DNA of 64,000 nucleotides from Hyphomicrobium zavarzinii ATCC 27496 (GTDB lineage: Bacteria > Pseudomonadota > Alphaproteobacteria > Rhizobiales > Hyphomicrobiaceae). The DNA is taken from positions 418,001-482,000 of the forward strand of contig NZ_KB911255.1 in the NCBI RefSeq assembly GCF_000383415.1, read 5' to 3'. Shown one piece after another: positions 60,878 to 64,000 of this stretch. Positions within the stretch are counted from its first letter, which is position 1. Each line of letters begins with the position of its first letter. Below the pieces are notes generated by a model. That model saw nothing but the letters and a program-made list of their open reading frames with translations, did no database searches and was not told the origin of the DNA. Made by a program: the position numbers and the translations under genes.

Positions 60878-62395
60878 ATGGGCGCAAGCGTTTCGGCCGC
60901 CATCTATGCCTTTGCTGCGCTCGGTCTCGCGATCGTCGTATTGAGAACGGTGCATCTCGATGCGGGCCGCGGGCTTTTCCTGTGGCTCCTCAGCATTCCG
61001 GTCGTCTTCCTCGTCGTCGACCCTCTCACGATCCTCCTGACCACGGCCGCGCTGATGCTGGCGCTGGCGCCCCTCTCGGCGGCCCGGCGCGTGGCTTTCT
61101 TTCTGATCGCGGTGCCCTCCGTGCCGCACTTCGTTCATGCCGATCTTCCGTTTCCAGGCATCAACTTTCTCGCCGTGGTCTCGAACAGCCGCATCGCGGT
61201 CGTCGTCATTCTTCTGCCGCTGCTGTTCTACGCGCGATCGCCGGATCGGCCGAAGCTCGGCTGGTCTCTCGCCGATTTCGCGGTGGTGGCGTTTGCCGCG
61301 TATACGGCGGCCATGGTGGCGCAGGCCCTCAACGTGACGAGCGGGTTCCGCTTCTTCGCGGAGCAGTTCATGATCCTCATCGTGCCCTATATGGCGCTGG
61401 TGCGCGCCATAGACAGCGATGACGCGCTTGAAACCTGTCTGCGGGGCTTCCTCGCCTGCGCGGTCATTCTCGCGGCCGTGACGTTCATCTCCACGCTCAA
61501 GCAGTGGGATTTCTACAGACTGTTCGAGCCGCCTTCCGTGATGGGCATTCCCGATTATCGTGGCGGGCTCCTGCGCATCTCGGCTACGGCGAACACGCAT
61601 TCGCTCGGATTCTATCTGGCGGCGGGCATGCTGCTACTCGAATATCTGAAGCATCGCATGTCGCTCGGGTTCATCCGGCTCAACCTGCTTCGGGCGTTTC
61701 TGTTCATCGGGCTATTTGCCACCGGCTCGCGCGGGGCGATGGTGGGGCTCGCGCTCGGCTATGGCGTCTATGCGATGTTTGCAATGCGCTCGACGGTGCT
61801 GCGGACCACCTACTTCGTGGGGTTGTTGGCCGGCGTTATGGCGGGCAGCGTCTGGCTGTTCGAGACCGATCATTCGGAGATCGATCCTTACGGGACGTTC
61901 GATTATCGCAAACAGCTTCTGATCACGTCGCTGGACTATATCCGCAGCCATTTCCTGTTCGGCAACATCGGGTTCATGTCGAGCGGGAAGTTCGATCACC
62001 TTGTCCAGGGGCAGGGCATCATCGACATCACGAACCTCTACCTGCAGATCGCGCTCAGCTACGGGTTCGTCGGGTTCGTGCTGTTCTTCTCCATCTTCCT
62101 GCAAAGCGTTTACGGCTTGCTGGTCGGGGCCTGGCGCGAGGCGCGCCACGGAGATCGTTCGACGTGTGCCGTGCTGCTGGCGATCCTCGTGGGCTGGCTG
62201 ACGCTCGTCGCGACGACGAGCGATGTCGCATTGACGGTTCATCTCGGTATCGTATTCGCGGCGCTGGGGCGTGCCGCCTACGGCCTTTCGGCAAAGAGAC
62301 ATGAGGAGGTGGTTCGCGTGCGGCCGCCCTCTCCGGTCTGCGTACCCGCTTGGCAACCCGCTCTGGCGCGGAAGCTCCCTGCCCCTCAGATCTAG
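60878..62395 (+). CDS. O-antigen ligase/polymerase-like membrane protein (Wzy/WaaL type)
   Basis: 505 residues with about 12 membrane helices and a large loop containing GIPDYRGGLLRISATANTHS; FIGLFATGSRGAMVGLALGY is the RG motif of the Wzy/WaaL family. Such proteins polymerise or ligate surface polysaccharide repeats in the inner membrane. No ribosome site stands out before ATG 60878. Converges with the flippase gene, so the two likely serve the same surface glycan. Confidence 0.82.
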   Translation: MGASVSAAIYAFAALGLAIVVLRTVHLDAGRGLFLWLLSIPVVFLVVDPLTILLTTAALMLALAPLSAARRVAFFLIAVPSVPHFVHADLPFPGINFLAVVSNSRIAVVVILLPLLFYARSPDRPKLGWSLADFAVVAFAAYTAAMVAQALNVTSGFRFFAEQFMILIVPYMALVRAIDSDDALETCLRGFLACAVILAAVTFISTLKQWDFYRLFEPPSVMGIPDYRGGLLRISATANTHSLGFYLAAGMLLLEYLKHRMSLGFIRLNLLRAFLFIGLFATGSRGAMVGLALGYGVYAMFAMRSTVLRTTYFVGLLAGVMAGSVWLFETDHSEIDPYGTFDYRKQLLITSLDYIRSHFLFGNIGFMSSGKFDHLVQGQGIIDITNLYLQIALSYGFVGFVLFFSIFLQSVYGLLVGAWREARHGDRSTCAVLLAILVGWLTLVATTSDVALTVHLGIVFAALGRAAYGLSAKRHEEVVRVRPPSPVCVPAWQPALARKLPAPQI

Positions 62396-62433
62396 GATGG
62401 CATCGCCGCGCTGCGATCGCCTGACGAGGCGTC

Positions 62434-63843
62434 TCAGCCGAGGATGCGGGTGAGGATCGCTATTGCGGTCAATCCGGCGATGTAGCCCGCGGGCCATGCC
62501 GGGAGCACCATCAGCTCGTATTTCAGATCCGCAAGACCGAGCTCGCGGGCGAAGACGTAGTGGAAAGGCATCATGACGATGGGATGGAGCGCGATGGCGT
62601 ACATCGCGCCGTGAAGGCCGTACATGTAGAAGAGGGTCGGCAAGAGAACGGCAACGGCAACCAGTCTCACGAAGCTCAGGATCGCCTGGTACTTCGGCCG
62701 TCCAACGGCGAGGTAAGCCATGCTGAAAACGCCGTATCGCGCGAACACGAGAGAGAACGACAGGATCTGGAGGAGGGCGCCCGCATCCTCGTAACGGTGA
62801 TCGTAGAGCAGCGAGACGAGGCTCGGCGCAACCGCGAACAGAAAGCCGGCAGAGCTCAGATACCAGATGTCGATCGGTGGGCGCAGGCGCATCAATTGCT
62901 GGCGCAGCTTCTCGTGGCTCTCACGAGAGGCCTCGCTCAAAGCCGGGAGAACGACATTGTCGAACAGCCGCGAGATCAGCCCGTCGACCGCTCCATGCAG
63001 GTTGAGCGCGATGGAGTAGATGCCGAGGGTCGCAGCGCTGACGACGGCGCCGAGGAAGGCGCGATCGATGTTGGTTGCGAACACGAAGGTGATCGATGAA
63101 ACCAACACCCACTGGCCGAACTTCGATATCTCGGTGAGTGCCTCCCGGTTCCACATGAAGCGGTTCTTGATGCCCGGGAGATACGTGTGGCTCATCACGG
63201 TCGTGATGAGTGTCGCGACCACGCTGGCAGCGACAAGAGACCAGATCGACCGGGTGAAGTAGCCGAGCGCGATCATCAAGATCAGGCTGCCGATCTGGGC
63301 GGCCCCGTCGATGATGATGAGACGGCCGAGTGCAAGGTTGCGGCCGGCCGTCATGTGGTTCGTGGACTGGAAACCACCGATCACGAACACGAATGACGCG
63401 GCAATGAGCAGGAGGGGCAGCTCGGGCGCGGTGAAGGCGGTTCCTTCCTTGAAGAGACCGAAGCTGTTGGCGAGATACAACAGCATCGCGATGGCGACGC
63501 AGGCGATCCACATGATCACGCCGCGGAGCACCTGCACCGAGAACGCGGTGTTGAGGAGCACGGGATCGTCTCCGCGCTTGCTCTGAATGATGGCGGAGCG
63601 AAGTCCGATGTCGGAGAGCAGGCCGAGCGTGACCTGGATCATGATCACGAGGATCATGAGGCCGAACATCTCGGGAGCCAGCAATCTGGTGATGATCAGG
63701 TTGCCGCCGAGGCGGATCACCTGGCTCAGAACCTGAGCGCCCATCATCAGGCTGGCGGCCTGGAAAATGCGGCCGTGGATGAAGCGGTCGCGGAGCGCGG
63801 AGAAGCTGAGCCGGGAGAGCGCATCAAGCGGTACAAATCGCAC
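62434..63843 (-). CDS. Polysaccharide flippase (Wzx/MATE-like)
   Basis: 469 residues with 12-14 membrane helices (LSQVIRLGGNLIITRLLAPE, MFGLMILVIMIQVTLGLLSD, IGLRSAIIQSKRGDDPVLLN), typical of Wzx/RfbX flippases that move lipid-linked sugars across the inner membrane. I prefer GTG 63843 because GAGGAG stands about 8 bases before it; an ATG at 63864 would add seven residues. Partner of the converging Wzy-like gene. The specific glycan is unknown. Confidence 0.88.
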   Translation of the reverse strand: MRFVPLDALSRLSFSALRDRFIHGRIFQAASLMMGAQVLSQVIRLGGNLIITRLLAPEMFGLMILVIMIQVTLGLLSDIGLRSAIIQSKRGDDPVLLNTAFSVQVLRGVIMWIACVAIAMLLYLANSFGLFKEGTAFTAPELPLLLIAASFVFVIGGFQSTNHMTAGRNLALGRLIIIDGAAQIGSLILMIALGYFTRSIWSLVAASVVATLITTVMSHTYLPGIKNRFMWNREALTEISKFGQWVLVSSITFVFATNIDRAFLGAVVSAATLGIYSIALNLHGAVDGLISRLFDNVVLPALSEASRESHEKLRQQLMRLRPPIDIWYLSSAGFLFAVAPSLVSLLYDHRYEDAGALLQILSFSLVFARYGVFSMAYLAVGRPKYQAILSFVRLVAVAVLLPTLFYMYGLHGAMYAIALHPIVMMPFHYVFARELGLADLKYELMVLPAWPAGYIAGLTAIAILTRILG

Positions 63844-64000
63844 GCGATGCTCTCCTCGCATCAAGTTCCGAAAGTGCCCGGTCGGCCTGGGACAGGCCTA
63901 ATCACCATCGAAGGGGCTGGTTGGCAAGCCATTCACGCATGAGGAGATTAATATCGGGCCAACATGGCGTCCGTGGGCCTTGCGGCGTCGCGCCGGGGTG

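Noticed and set aside
1-64000. CRISPR array, insertion sequence or integrase
   Set aside because: No regularly spaced repeats, transposase or integrase motifs were found; the only phage-like gene is an isolated lysozyme.

Overview
The window reads as chromosome of a high-GC alphaproteobacterium of the Hyphomicrobiales, most likely a methylotroph close to Hyphomicrobium. The taxonomic statement is an inference. It rests on a lanthanide-type (XoxF) methanol dehydrogenase, a gamma-glutamylmethylamide / N-methylglutamate synthase cluster, a MotB/MotC-type flagellar set and NnrS-type nitric-oxide genes. I saw no insertion sequence, integrase, CRISPR array, rRNA or tRNA.

Region by region. 1-5.9 kb (+): a flagellar run, fliF (cut by the left edge), a fliH-like gene, motB, motC and fliK, with successive stop/start overlaps. 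5.9-8 kb: small unknown genes and a phage-type GH24 lysozyme. 8-15.5 kb (-): fliG, fliM, an unknown helical protein, cheA (with a receiver-like tail), cheW, cheY and cheR. 15.8-21.5 kb (-): an L,D-transpeptidase, a DUF4186 protein, a TPR/GT41 glycosyltransferase, a small exported peptide and an OmpR-type two-component pair. 21.7-21.9 kb: a probable small RNA ending in an intrinsic terminator. 22-31 kb: a duplicated-domain exported protein, membrane stress-type proteins (holin-like, ElaB-like, AI-2E/PerM), two adjacent membrane GTPases, a cytochrome c, a CHASE3 hybrid kinase and small proteins. 31-34 kb (-): fused SecDF. 34.5-38 kb: an MFS transporter with TetR, a membrane protein and a MOSC protein.

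38-51 kb carries one-carbon and amine metabolism: xoxF, a MocR regulator, an APC amine/amino-acid permease diverging from an XRE-cupin regulator across a perfect 37-bp inverted repeat, mgsA-mgsB-mgsC, gmaS, and diverging from gmaS an FAD amine oxidase with RidA. Together these would import an amine, ligate it to glutamate, transfer it to an N-alkylglutamate and oxidise the product, with RidA clearing reactive imines. The usual N-methylglutamate dehydrogenase genes (mgdABCD) are not in the window.

51-60.7 kb is the most unusual block: a tightly coupled minus-strand operon of TonB receptor, Tat-exported binding protein, ABC permease, ABC ATPase and two NnrS proteins. It sits beside a Crp/Fnr regulator that has a perfect FNR-type box upstream, with a second FNR-like box before the TonB gene. 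A DUF2478 gene lies at the far end. This looks like a nitrosative/low-oxygen-controlled uptake system of unknown substrate. The window ends with a convergent O-antigen polymerase/ligase and Wzx-like flippase. Long reading frames opposite many genes are high-GC shadows and were left out.
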